Position numbers and translations under genes: made by a program. The notes under the pieces were generated by a model that was given only the letters and a program-made list of their open reading frames with translations, was not told where the DNA came from and searched no databases. A DNA stretch of 64,000 nucleotides from RUG100 sp963542695 (GTDB lineage: Bacteria; Bacillota; Clostridia; Peptostreptococcales; Anaerovoracaceae): the NCBI GenBank assembly GCA_963542695.1, contig CAUTYX010000003.1, positions 1 through 64,000 on the forward strand, in the 5' to 3' direction. Below, piece by piece: positions 57,533 to 64,000 of this stretch (its first letter is position 1; the number at the start of each line of letters is the position of its first letter).

Positions 57533-58327
57533 ATGGCATATAAAAAGAATAGACAGTATGGATATTTGAACCGTTCCAATGATGGCGTATTCTTTGACGG
57601 CATCCAGGGACAGCAGGTTGGTGGATATTCTGTTGGTATCGTATATATCGAACAGATTAACTATCCTATCTTGCCGGGTAACGTTGTTAACGCCAACACC
57701 TATGATTTTCCGGTTCGTATGCAGGCTGTAAAAAACCTGACCAACGATAGATTGTTTAATAACGATAAAACCATCGCCAATGATGTTATCGATGCAGCCA
57801 AGTCCATGGTTGAAAACGATGGATGTCGTGCCATTTGTTCTGCTTGTGGCTTCTTTGGGAATTTCCAGAAGGAAGTGGCCAGTGCATTAGATGTACCGGT
57901 TGCCATGTCCTCTTTGGTACAGCTTCCATGGATTAAGAGCCTCATTACGCCGGGTAAAAAAGTCGGAATTCTGACAGCCAACGGCGGAGCATTGAATTCC
58001 ACATTGTTTGAAAACTGTGGAATTCATGAAAGCGTATACAAAGACATTGTTGTAAGAGACATGCTGCAGTCTAAGGAATTTGCAGCTGTTGTTGATATGC
58101 GTGGCCACATGGATAATGCCATTGCCAGAGAAGAAATCATCGCTGCTACCAAGAGTTTGGTAGAAGAAAATGATGATCTTGGCGCTATCTTGCTGGAATG
58201 CAGTGATATGCCTCCATATGCAGCAGAGATCCAGGCGGTAACACAGCTTCCTGTATTCGACTTCATTACATTGATTCGTTGGATGCACAGCGCAGTAAAC
58301 CAAAAGCCATACAGCGGCTGGATATAA
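57533..58327 (+). CDS. Aspartate/glutamate racemase-superfamily protein
   Basis: Protein of 264 aa related to Asp/Glu/hydantoin racemases. The two catalytic cysteine regions are ICSACGFFGNFQ and LLECSDMPPYA; KVGILTANGGALN is the internal phosphate-like loop region typical of the family. I use the ATG with AAAGGAG upstream; an in-frame GTG 42 bases earlier lies in a hairpin. As last gene of the sigma-54 operon it may have interconverted the stereoisomer of the amino acid used by the oxidoreductase. Substrate unknown. Confidence 0.82.
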   Translation: MAYKKNRQYGYLNRSNDGVFFDGIQGQQVGGYSVGIVYIEQINYPILPGNVVNANTYDFPVRMQAVKNLTNDRLFNNDKTIANDVIDAAKSMVENDGCRAICSACGFFGNFQKEVASALDVPVAMSSLVQLPWIKSLITPGKKVGILTANGGALNSTLFENCGIHESVYKDIVVRDMLQSKEFAAVVDMRGHMDNAIAREEIIAATKSLVEENDDLGAILLECSDMPPYAAEIQAVTQLPVFDFITLIRWMHSAVNQKPYSGWI

Positions 58328-58388
58328 ACCGAGTAGATAACCACATGTATGCATGTAAGTGAGGGCTATTCAGTTATATGAGCAAGGG

Positions 58389-58421
58389 GAAAGGCAGAGC
58401 ATACACTGCCTTTCTTTTTTT
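58389..58421 (+). terminator. Terminator of the sigma-54 operon
   Basis: Nine-base-pair stem GAAAGGCAG/CTGCCTTTC followed by TTTTTTT. Part of a 388-base intergenic region that also contains the metK promoter and leader. Confidence 0.85.
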
Positions 58422-58481
58422 ACAGTTTTAATGATGTGTAGAAAAGACGGATGTTTTTACCGGGATTGCTTCTTTGAGCAG

Positions 58482-58511
58482 TTGACTTTCAAGGATACAA
58501 AGGTTTATAAT
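58482..58511 (+). promoter_or_regulatory. metK promoter
   Basis: TTGACT, an 18-bp spacer and a perfect TATAAT, about 28 bases before the SAM riboswitch. Confidence 0.72.
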
Positions 58512-58538
58512 CTAATACAGTTTTATAAACATACACAC

Positions 58539-58655
58539 CTTATATAGAGTGGTGGAGGGATAGGCCCTGTGAAGCCCGGCAACCTTGCGACGGATACCCT
58601 TTTGTATCGGCAAAGGTGCCAATTCCTACAGCTGATTGCAGCTGAAAGATGAGGT
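58539..58655 (+). promoter_or_regulatory. SAM-I (S-box) riboswitch
   Basis: Leader with all core S-box blocks in order: CTTATATAGAGTGGTGGAGG, GATAGGCCCTGTGAAGCCC, GGCAACC, AAAGGTGCCAATTCCTACAG and the closing GCTGAAAGATGAGG. SAM binding should stabilise the aptamer and allow the terminator at 58671 to form, shutting off metK and lysC when SAM is plentiful. Confidence 0.96.
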
Positions 58656-58670
58656 CATTTTGAAATTATG

Positions 58671-58697
58671 CCTCTTCTTTGTTGAAGAGGTTTTTTA
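58671..58697 (+). terminator. SAM-riboswitch terminator
   Basis: CCTCTTC/GAAGAGG stem, TTTGTT loop, six T. The GATGAGG at the aptamer's end can pair alternatively with CCTCTTC, giving the antiterminator switch. Confidence 0.9.
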
Positions 58698-58715
58698 GTA
58701 AAAGGGAGGTTTAAT

Positions 58716-59900
58716 ATGAAAAAGCTGTTTTCTTCAGAGTCAGTAACAGAAGGTCATCCGGATAAGGTTTGCGACCAAATATCCGATGCCATCGTCGATG
58801 CTATTTTGGCCGAAGACCCGACCGGTCGAGTTGCTGCAGAAACAACTGTCAACACAGGATATGCTATGGTTATGGGAGAAGTAACCACCTCTGCCTATAT
58901 TGACATTGCAAAGATTGCAAGAGATGTTATTTGTGACATCGGCTACGATAATGCCGCCTATGGATACGACGGGAATACTTGTGCCGTAGTAACTTCCATT
59001 GATGAGCAGTCTTCTGATATTGCTATGGGTGTAGACAATGCTTTGGAACACAAAGAAGGCACCATGAAAGACGAAGAGCTGGAAGCCATTGGCGCCGGAG
59101 ACCAGGGTATAATGTTTGGATATGCCTGCAAGGAAACACCGGAACTGATGCCGATGCCTATTGCACTGGCTCACAAGCTGGCTATTCAATTGACCAAAGT
59201 AAGAAAAGATGGAACGCTGAAATACTTGCGCCCCGATGGAAAGACTCAGGTTACCGTGGAATACGATGGGGATAAGGTAAAGAGAGTGGATACCGTTCTC
59301 ATTTCCACACAGCATGATCCGGATGCAACTTTGGAACAAATTAGAGAAGATTTGAAAAAATACGTTATTGCACCCATCGTGCCGGCAGAACTATTGGATG
59401 AGGAAACAAAATACTTTGTCAACCCGACCGGTCGCTTTGTCATTGGTGGACCTCATGGAGACTCGGGACTGACAGGGAGAAAGATTATTGTAGATACCTA
59501 TGGTGGATATGCAAAACATGGCGGTGGTGCTTTCTCCGGAAAGGATCCAACAAAGGTAGACCGCTCTGCAACATATGCCGCCAGATGGGTAGCCAAGAAC
59601 GTGGTTGCGGCAGATTTGGCTGACAAATGCGAAGTGCAGCTTGCTTATGCCATCGGTGTAGCTCAGCCTGTTTCCATTTTGGTAGATACTTACGGAACGG
59701 GAAAGGTTAGCGACGAAACTTTGGCAGATGCTGTAAATAAGGTGTTTGACCTTCGTCCGGCAGCCATCATTAAGGAACTGGATCTTCGCAGACCGATTTA
59801 CAGACAGGTTGCTTCCTACGGTCATTTTGGAAGAACAGATATCGATGTTCCATGGGAACACACAAACAAAGTTGAGGAATTGAAAAAAGAGGTACAATAG
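58716..59900 (+). CDS. metK: S-adenosylmethionine synthetase
   Basis: Methionine adenosyltransferase of 394 aa making SAM from Met and ATP. Signature GAGDQGIMFGYACKE and the phosphate-binding GGGAFSGKDPTKVDRS are complete; N-terminus SESVTEGHPDKVCDQISDAI carries the ATP- and metal-binding residues. GGGAGG precedes the ATG. Under SAM-riboswitch control. The aspartate kinase gene starts on the base after its stop. Confidence 0.97.
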   Translation: MKKLFSSESVTEGHPDKVCDQISDAIVDAILAEDPTGRVAAETTVNTGYAMVMGEVTTSAYIDIAKIARDVICDIGYDNAAYGYDGNTCAVVTSIDEQSSDIAMGVDNALEHKEGTMKDEELEAIGAGDQGIMFGYACKETPELMPMPIALAHKLAIQLTKVRKDGTLKYLRPDGKTQVTVEYDGDKVKRVDTVLISTQHDPDATLEQIREDLKKYVIAPIVPAELLDEETKYFVNPTGRFVIGGPHGDSGLTGRKIIVDTYGGYAKHGGGAFSGKDPTKVDRSATYAARWVAKNVVAADLADKCEVQLAYAIGVAQPVSILVDTYGTGKVSDETLADAVNKVFDLRPAAIIKELDLRRPIYRQVASYGHFGRTDIDVPWEHTNKVEELKKEVQ

Positions 59901-61211
59901 ATGGGGTTAAAGGTGGCAAAGTTCGGCGGATCTTCCGTTGCCGACGCAATCCAAATTGAAAAAATACATAAAATCGTCGATGCAGATGACGCGATTCGCT
60001 ACGTTGTTGTATCTGCACCGGGAAAACGATTTGACAAGGACAGCAAGGTAACTGACTTGTTGTACTCTGTAAAGACCCACATGGAATACGACTTGCCTTA
60101 CGATCAGTTGTGGCAGGTTATTGTGGATCGGTTTACGGCTGTGGCTTACAAGCTGGGAGTAAAGGTAGACCTTTCCAAAGAGTTTGACACTATTCTGGAA
60201 GAGATGCGTAATGATGCTTCTCTTGATTATATTGCCAGCCGTGGAGAATACTTGAATGCCATGCTGATTGCTGACTATTTGGAGTACGACTTTGTAGATT
60301 CTGCAGACATGGTCATCTTTGATGAACGAGGAAGATTTCTTCCTGATGAAACCAATGAAGCCATTGCAAAGGAACTGAAAAAGCATCCTTGCGCTGTTAT
60401 TCCCGGATTCTATGGGGCAGGTCCCGATGGATATGTAAAGACCTTTTCTCGTGGCGGATCTGACATTAGTGGTGCTTTGGTGGCGCGTGCCGTCAATGCA
60501 GACATGTATGAAAACTGGACCGATGTATCCGGCTTTCTAATGGCGGATCCACAAATTGTAAAGGATTCCAAACCCATTGAACGGATTTCCTATTTGGAAT
60601 TGCGGGAGCTTTCTTACATGGGTGCCAGCGTTCTTCATGAAGATGCTATTTATCCTGTTCGAGCCAGCGGTATTCCCATTAATATTCGTAATACCAACAA
60701 GCCGGATGATCCGGGGACGATTATTACAGCAGAACCCGATGACAGCAAAGAGTTGATTAAGGGAATTGCCGGCAGCAGGGACTTTATGACCTTTGGCATT
60801 CACAAGCATCACATGAGTACGGAAATCGGATTTATTCGTCGACTGGCAGGAATCTTTGAAGATTTTGATGTGCCTATTGAACACATTCCCAGTGGTATTG
60901 ATACTGTGTCTGTCGTGGTTGCCAGCAAATACGTAGAAAGCATGGCCGATGAAATTGTAGCCACTATTGAAGCGCAGCTGCGGCCGGATACTGTAAAGGT
61001 TTCTGAGGATATTGCTGTCATCGCCACGGTAGGCTGCAGCATGAACCGAACACCGGGTACGGCAGCCAGACTCTTTAGTGCCTTGGCCGAAAACGATATT
61101 AACGTTCGCATGATTGACCAAGGATCCAGCGAAATGAATATTATCGTTGGTGTCAGCAACGGAGACTTTGAAAGGGCTGTCAAAGCCATCTACAACGCCT
61201 TTGTAGAATAA
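59901..61211 (+). CDS. lysC: Aspartate kinase
   Basis: Aspartokinase of 436 aa, first step to Lys, Thr, Met and diaminopimelate. N-terminal kinase motif VAKFGGSSVADA, then FSRGGSDISGALVARAV (nucleotide site), and two ACT regulatory domains after about residue 290 (FMTFGIHKHHMSTEIGFIRR; VATVGCSMNRTPGTAARLFS). Placed directly after metK and under the same SAM riboswitch, so SAM would repress this isozyme. Which end-product binds the ACT domains cannot be read from sequence; the symbol is nominal. Confidence 0.94.
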   Translation: MGLKVAKFGGSSVADAIQIEKIHKIVDADDAIRYVVVSAPGKRFDKDSKVTDLLYSVKTHMEYDLPYDQLWQVIVDRFTAVAYKLGVKVDLSKEFDTILEEMRNDASLDYIASRGEYLNAMLIADYLEYDFVDSADMVIFDERGRFLPDETNEAIAKELKKHPCAVIPGFYGAGPDGYVKTFSRGGSDISGALVARAVNADMYENWTDVSGFLMADPQIVKDSKPIERISYLELRELSYMGASVLHEDAIYPVRASGIPINIRNTNKPDDPGTIITAEPDDSKELIKGIAGSRDFMTFGIHKHHMSTEIGFIRRLAGIFEDFDVPIEHIPSGIDTVSVVVASKYVESMADEIVATIEAQLRPDTVKVSEDIAVIATVGCSMNRTPGTAARLFSALAENDINVRMIDQGSSEMNIIVGVSNGDFERAVKAIYNAFVE

Positions 61212-61236
61212 CTTGAAATTCCAACCCGAACACGAA

Positions 61237-61278
61237 GAAGGGCTGTCTCTTTTATTTTGAGACAGCCCCTTCCGTTTC
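61237..61278. terminator. Terminator between lysC and the convergent deacetylase
   Basis: Stem GGGCTGTCTC/GAGACAGCCC, extended with one bulge by GAAG/CTTC, and a 9-nt T-rich loop. The tail CGTTTCAT is only weakly U-rich. Confidence 0.65.
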
Positions 61279-61307
61279 ATATTACATAGTATGGACCTAT
61301 TGTAAGC

Positions 61308-62732
61308 TTATTGTTTATCTTCGTTTTTAAAGCGATAGCCGAAGTTGACTACTTTGTCCGGGGAATGGCCGTATTTGTATTGCAGCAATTCCTGCACCGT
61401 TACCAATTGGTAGCCTTTATCCAGGAGATAAGGAACCAGCTCCGTAGAAGCATCTACAGTAGCCTTGTACAGACTATGCATTAGAACCACTTCTCCATCA
61501 AAGTTCTTGGCTCCTTTTACCTGTTTGATAATGCTTTGGGTATTTCTTGTCTTCCAATCCAGGGAGTCAATGGTCCAGTTGATTTCCGAAAGACCAAAGG
61601 TCTTTGCAATCTTGTCACTGGTTTCTCCATAGGGAGCACGGAAGATAGTGGGTTCTGCACCGGCAGCCTTGGTAATGGATTCACGGGCTTTGTCCGCCTC
61701 CTGTTTTACTTGGCTGTCGGATAGAGTCCGCAGGTTTGGATGGGTATCGGAATGAGATCCCAGCTGGCAACCTAAATCCAGTTCTCGTTTGAGAATTTCC
61801 GGTGCCGTCCTTATGCTGCGAACGTTGCGCCCCAGCTCGAAGAAGGTGGCAACCTGACCGTATTTTTCAAAGATATCCAGCAGCTGCGGGGTGTACTTCA
61901 TATCCGGACCGTCGTCATAGGTTAGCGCCACCATTGGCTTGTTGGGATCGATGACGCGTTTCCCAAGATCTTTTCGAAGTAGTCCGGAGAGTTCTTTATA
62001 GGTGAGGCTGACGCTCAATGCGCCGGCATCTTTTTTTGCTACTTTGCCGGCATCAAAGTAAAAGGTGATGCCTTCTTTTGTCAGGATGTACTGCTCCAAC
62101 TGGTTACTGTCGGCAGATACCTTTTTCAAATCAATTTTATCTTTTCCGTATTCACTTTGGAGAGATTCATTGACCTTTGGTGTCAGCTTTTGCAAATAAC
62201 CGGCTTTGAAGATTTGCTGGGACGTAAGAATAATGCCTGATTTGCCCCAAAAGTTATAGGTCATAACCTTGTCACCGGCGATGGATTCTTTCCCGCTTTT
62301 TTCCAGGTATTCTCTTTGGTGAACCGCCATTCCCTTAATGTGATAGGGAGACTGATGGCTTTCGTGGCCTACCATAAAGGCGGCTTTATCATGGTCGCTG
62401 AGATTGTTATAGCGTTCTTTAAACGCTGCCAGATCCTTGGTTACAGAGTCCTCGTACGGTTTAACTTTGTAAAGCTTTGGCAGCTTTGGCAAATCCACTG
62501 ATGTGGAGACGGGCTTTCCAAACTCTGCCTTTGCGGCTTGCTCTTTGGCCGATTTTTTGTCGGTAAAATCGCTGTAGTACTTTTCAACGTATTTCGTAAA
62601 ACTTCGTTGATTGTGGTAAGATTTGTTGTCCAGTACTTTATGAACAACGACTACGGCTAATACAATGACAACTAAAAGCACCAGCACTAACAGCCGGGTT
62701 TTTCTTTTCTCTTTTTTGAATCGATATTTCAT
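61308..62732 (-). CDS. Membrane-anchored polysaccharide deacetylase
   Basis: Protein of 474 aa with a basic start and one TM helix (TRLLVLVLLVVIVLAVVVVH), an outer region (about 45-255, resembling the RsiV/DUF3298-like domain seen in PdaC), then a NodB deacetylase domain. Motif 1 MVALTYDDGPD contains the catalytic Asp and metal Asp, motif 2 is LGSHSDTHPNL, motif 3 FRAPYGETSD, and motif 5 is VVLMHSLYKAT. It probably removes acetyl groups from cell-wall glycans, giving lysozyme tolerance. Monocistronic with its own extended -10 promoter. Confidence 0.9.
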   Translation of the reverse strand: MKYRFKKEKRKTRLLVLVLLVVIVLAVVVVHKVLDNKSYHNQRSFTKYVEKYYSDFTDKKSAKEQAAKAEFGKPVSTSVDLPKLPKLYKVKPYEDSVTKDLAAFKERYNNLSDHDKAAFMVGHESHQSPYHIKGMAVHQREYLEKSGKESIAGDKVMTYNFWGKSGIILTSQQIFKAGYLQKLTPKVNESLQSEYGKDKIDLKKVSADSNQLEQYILTKEGITFYFDAGKVAKKDAGALSVSLTYKELSGLLRKDLGKRVIDPNKPMVALTYDDGPDMKYTPQLLDIFEKYGQVATFFELGRNVRSIRTAPEILKRELDLGCQLGSHSDTHPNLRTLSDSQVKQEADKARESITKAAGAEPTIFRAPYGETSDKIAKTFGLSEINWTIDSLDWKTRNTQSIIKQVKGAKNFDGEVVLMHSLYKATVDASTELVPYLLDKGYQLVTVQELLQYKYGHSPDKVVNFGYRFKNEDKQ

Positions 62733-62775
62733 AAGTCTATATGTGGGAATTATATAAGATTAACGTACTGTAATT

Positions 62776-62784
62776 AGTATACCA
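62776..62784 (-). promoter_or_regulatory. Extended -10 promoter for the deacetylase gene
   Basis: Minus strand TGGTATACT, 44 bases before the ATG. No strong -35 box. Confidence 0.5.
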
Positions 62785-62790
62785 TGTAAC

Positions 62791-62841
62791 AAAAAAACAT
62801 CAACAAAGCAATGGGATTTTATCCGGAGTCTTTGTTGATGT
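62791..62841 (-). terminator. Terminator after the Bax-inhibitor-1 gene
   Basis: Twelve-base-pair stem ACATCAACAAAG/CTTTGTTGATGT with a 21-nt loop; on the minus strand it runs into TTTTTTG. Confidence 0.82.
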
Positions 62842-62864
62842 TCTTTGTAAAGTGGTAAAGCGTA

Positions 62865-63533
62865 TTATGATCGGTTGCCGAAGATTGCCAAAAGGCGAAT
62901 AAACAATCCGATAATGTCTACGAAAATATCTGCTGCAGAGTCGATGGCATTGTCGATGGTTTTAGGATATTGTTGAGCTTTGCTCCAATCATAGCCGATG
63001 TAACCGGCAAAGAGAAGTGCTACAACGTAGTCCATCCATGCCATTTCCACATGGAGAATGATGCGAAAGACGATTTCGATAACAACCGTGGCAAGGAGTG
63101 CCATAAATAAGGTTCGACCCAGTTCCAGGAAAAACCGTGGGAATGCCGTGGATAACAGCAACATTAGTGCCGTTGCCAATCCCGTCATCAAAAATGCCAA
63201 GGTGACATCTCCCCATTGATAGTGGGCGACAATGTAGGTGACAGCGATTCCCATAGAGACAGATAATCCGGTAAAGCCGACAAAGCTAACGGCAGGATTA
63301 TCGCTTTTGTACACTACAAATAGGGAAACAAGGCTTCCTCCAAAATAGATAACCAGCATCAGAATGGGATGCATCTGGGAAATGGAATTTTGTAAATACA
63401 GCGCCATAGCCATATTGACACCGATTCCAAAGAGTAGCACGGCACCGATTAACAGATTGTAAATACGTGGGGTGACCATGGTTCCTTCTTGCTTTGACAA
63501 ACGTATCTGTTTGTATTCTCGATTGTCATACAT
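62865..63533 (-). CDS. Bax inhibitor-1/YccA family membrane protein
   Basis: Protein of 222 aa with seven TM helices. The C-terminal signature fits the family: YIGYDWSKAQQY in the sixth-to-seventh helix region, then ADIFVDIIGLFIRLLAIFG. Bacterial members act as pH-dependent Ca2+ leak channels or have no known role. The first 19 residues are a charged cytoplasmic tail. It starts 14 bases after the ilvE stop and ends in a terminator, so the two are co-transcribed. Confidence 0.87.
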   Translation of the reverse strand: MYDNREYKQIRLSKQEGTMVTPRIYNLLIGAVLLFGIGVNMAMALYLQNSISQMHPILMLVIYFGGSLVSLFVVYKSDNPAVSFVGFTGLSVSMGIAVTYIVAHYQWGDVTLAFLMTGLATALMLLLSTAFPRFFLELGRTLFMALLATVVIEIVFRIILHVEMAWMDYVVALLFAGYIGYDWSKAQQYPKTIDNAIDSAADIFVDIIGLFIRLLAIFGNRS

Positions 63534-63547
63534 ACGATAAAGCTCCT

Positions 63548-64000
63548 TTATTTTACAGTAATTTCGTGAATCCAGCCTTCCGGTGCCTCAACCGTTCCTT
63601 TCTGGATGCCCAGCAATGTGTCATATAGCTCTTTTGTTACAGGACCCATATTGTCCATGCCGCTGGGGAAGACAACTTCCTTGCCGTGATCGTAAATCTT
63701 TCCAACAGGAGAGATAACAGCAGCGGTGCCACAAAGACCACATTCGGCAAATTCATGTACTTCCTCCAAAGCTACAGGTCGTTCCTCCGTTTTAAGACCT
63801 AGAATTTCCTTGGCAACATACATAAGAGACCGTCTTGTAACGGAAGGCAAAATAGTGTCAGACTTAGGTGTTACTACGGTGTTGTCTTTGGTAATAAAGA
63901 TAATATTGGCGCCACCGGTTTCCTCTACAAAGGTGCGAGTCTTGGAATCCAGATACATGTTTTCCGCAAACCCTTCATTGTGAGCCGTCATAATGGCGTG
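63548..64000 (-). CDS. ilvE: Branched-chain amino acid aminotransferase, 3' part
   Basis: C-terminal 150 residues of a fold-type IV PLP aminotransferase; the gene runs off the window at 64000, so start and active-site lysine are outside. Visible motifs: AHNEGFAENMYLD, GGANIIFITKDNTVVTPKS, ILPSVTRRSLMYVAKE and FAECGLCGTAAVISPVG, all typical of BCAT. It catalyses the final step of Val, Leu and Ile synthesis or the first of their degradation. Truncated by the window, not by mutation. Confidence 0.92.
   Translation of the reverse strand, partial: HAIMTAHNEGFAENMYLDSKTRTFVEETGGANIIFITKDNTVVTPKSDTILPSVTRRSLMYVAKEILGLKTEERPVALEEVHEFAECGLCGTAAVISPVGKIYDHGKEVVFPSGMDNMGPVTKELYDTLLGIQKGTVEAPEGWIHEITVK

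Noticed and set aside
58359..58547. A 62-codon frame in the metK leader region
   Set aside because: It spans a terminator, the metK promoter and the first bases of the SAM riboswitch, so it is not a gene.
1..64000. tRNA, rRNA, CRISPR, insertion sequences, prophage
   Set aside because: Looked for T-loop signatures, repeat-spacer arrays, transposase motifs and phage genes; none were found by eye.

Overview
The window reads as chromosomal DNA of a Gram-positive, strictly anaerobic Clostridia member that ferments amino acids. Supporting evidence: a dlt (teichoic acid D-alanylation) operon, indolepyruvate:ferredoxin oxidoreductase, anaerobic NrdG, FeoAB, a tandem glycine riboswitch, a SAM-I riboswitch, a sigma-54 activator with a matching -24/-12 promoter, and strong Shine-Dalgarno sites with GTG/TTG starts. 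Placement near the amino-acid-fermenting Anaerovoracaceae/'Family XIII' is an inference from gene content only. I saw no rRNA, tRNA, CRISPR array, insertion sequence or prophage.

Layout. 0.2-7.0 kb: a two-component system followed by dltABCD and an overlooked 53-codon dltX at the 3' end. 7.2-9.7 kb: a secreted L,D-transpeptidase convergent with a DUF815 AAA ATPase. 9.9-14.5 kb: iorAB, a class I aminotransferase and a SanA/DUF218 protein (aromatic amino acid oxidation). 14.5-21.4 kb: a second two-component system divergent from a sodium:solute symporter, then a second symporter with its own 62-aa partner, then two unknown small proteins. 21.5-26.3 kb: UPF0182, RNase H, MnmA. 26.5-32 kb: metal transport (CopA, FeoA, FeoB and two small membrane proteins). 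32-35.4 kb: housekeeping genes (MBL hydrolase, RlmH, ArsR, GIY-YIG, NrdG). 35.4-41.1 kb: histidine operon hisZG(fused)-C-B-H-A-F-I. 41.2-43.9 kb: secreted subtilase and a methyltransferase. 44.2-52.8 kb: a membrane protein, a zinc-ribbon membrane protein, a second UPF0182 paralogue, glutamine synthetase and SerS. 52.8-58.3 kb: glycine riboswitch with a saccharopine-dehydrogenase-like gene, then a sigma-54 activator and a sigma-54-dependent operon whose second gene appears to be a deletion chimera. 58.4-61.2 kb: SAM riboswitch, metK, aspartate kinase. 61.3-64 kb, minus strand: polysaccharide deacetylase, Bax-inhibitor-1 protein and the 3' part of ilvE.

How they fit together. Three themes recur. 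Cell envelope: D-alanylation, an L,D-transpeptidase, a polysaccharide deacetylase, a SanA-like protein. Amino acid metabolism and sensing: aromatic 2-oxo acid oxidation, His, Met, Asp-family and branched-chain steps, and glycine and SAM riboswitches. Sodium-coupled and metal uptake. The points most worth a second look are the 3'-terminal dltX, the HisZ-HisG fusion, the tandem glycine riboswitch in front of a saccharopine-dehydrogenase-like gene, and the oxidoreductase/permease chimera inside the sigma-54 operon.
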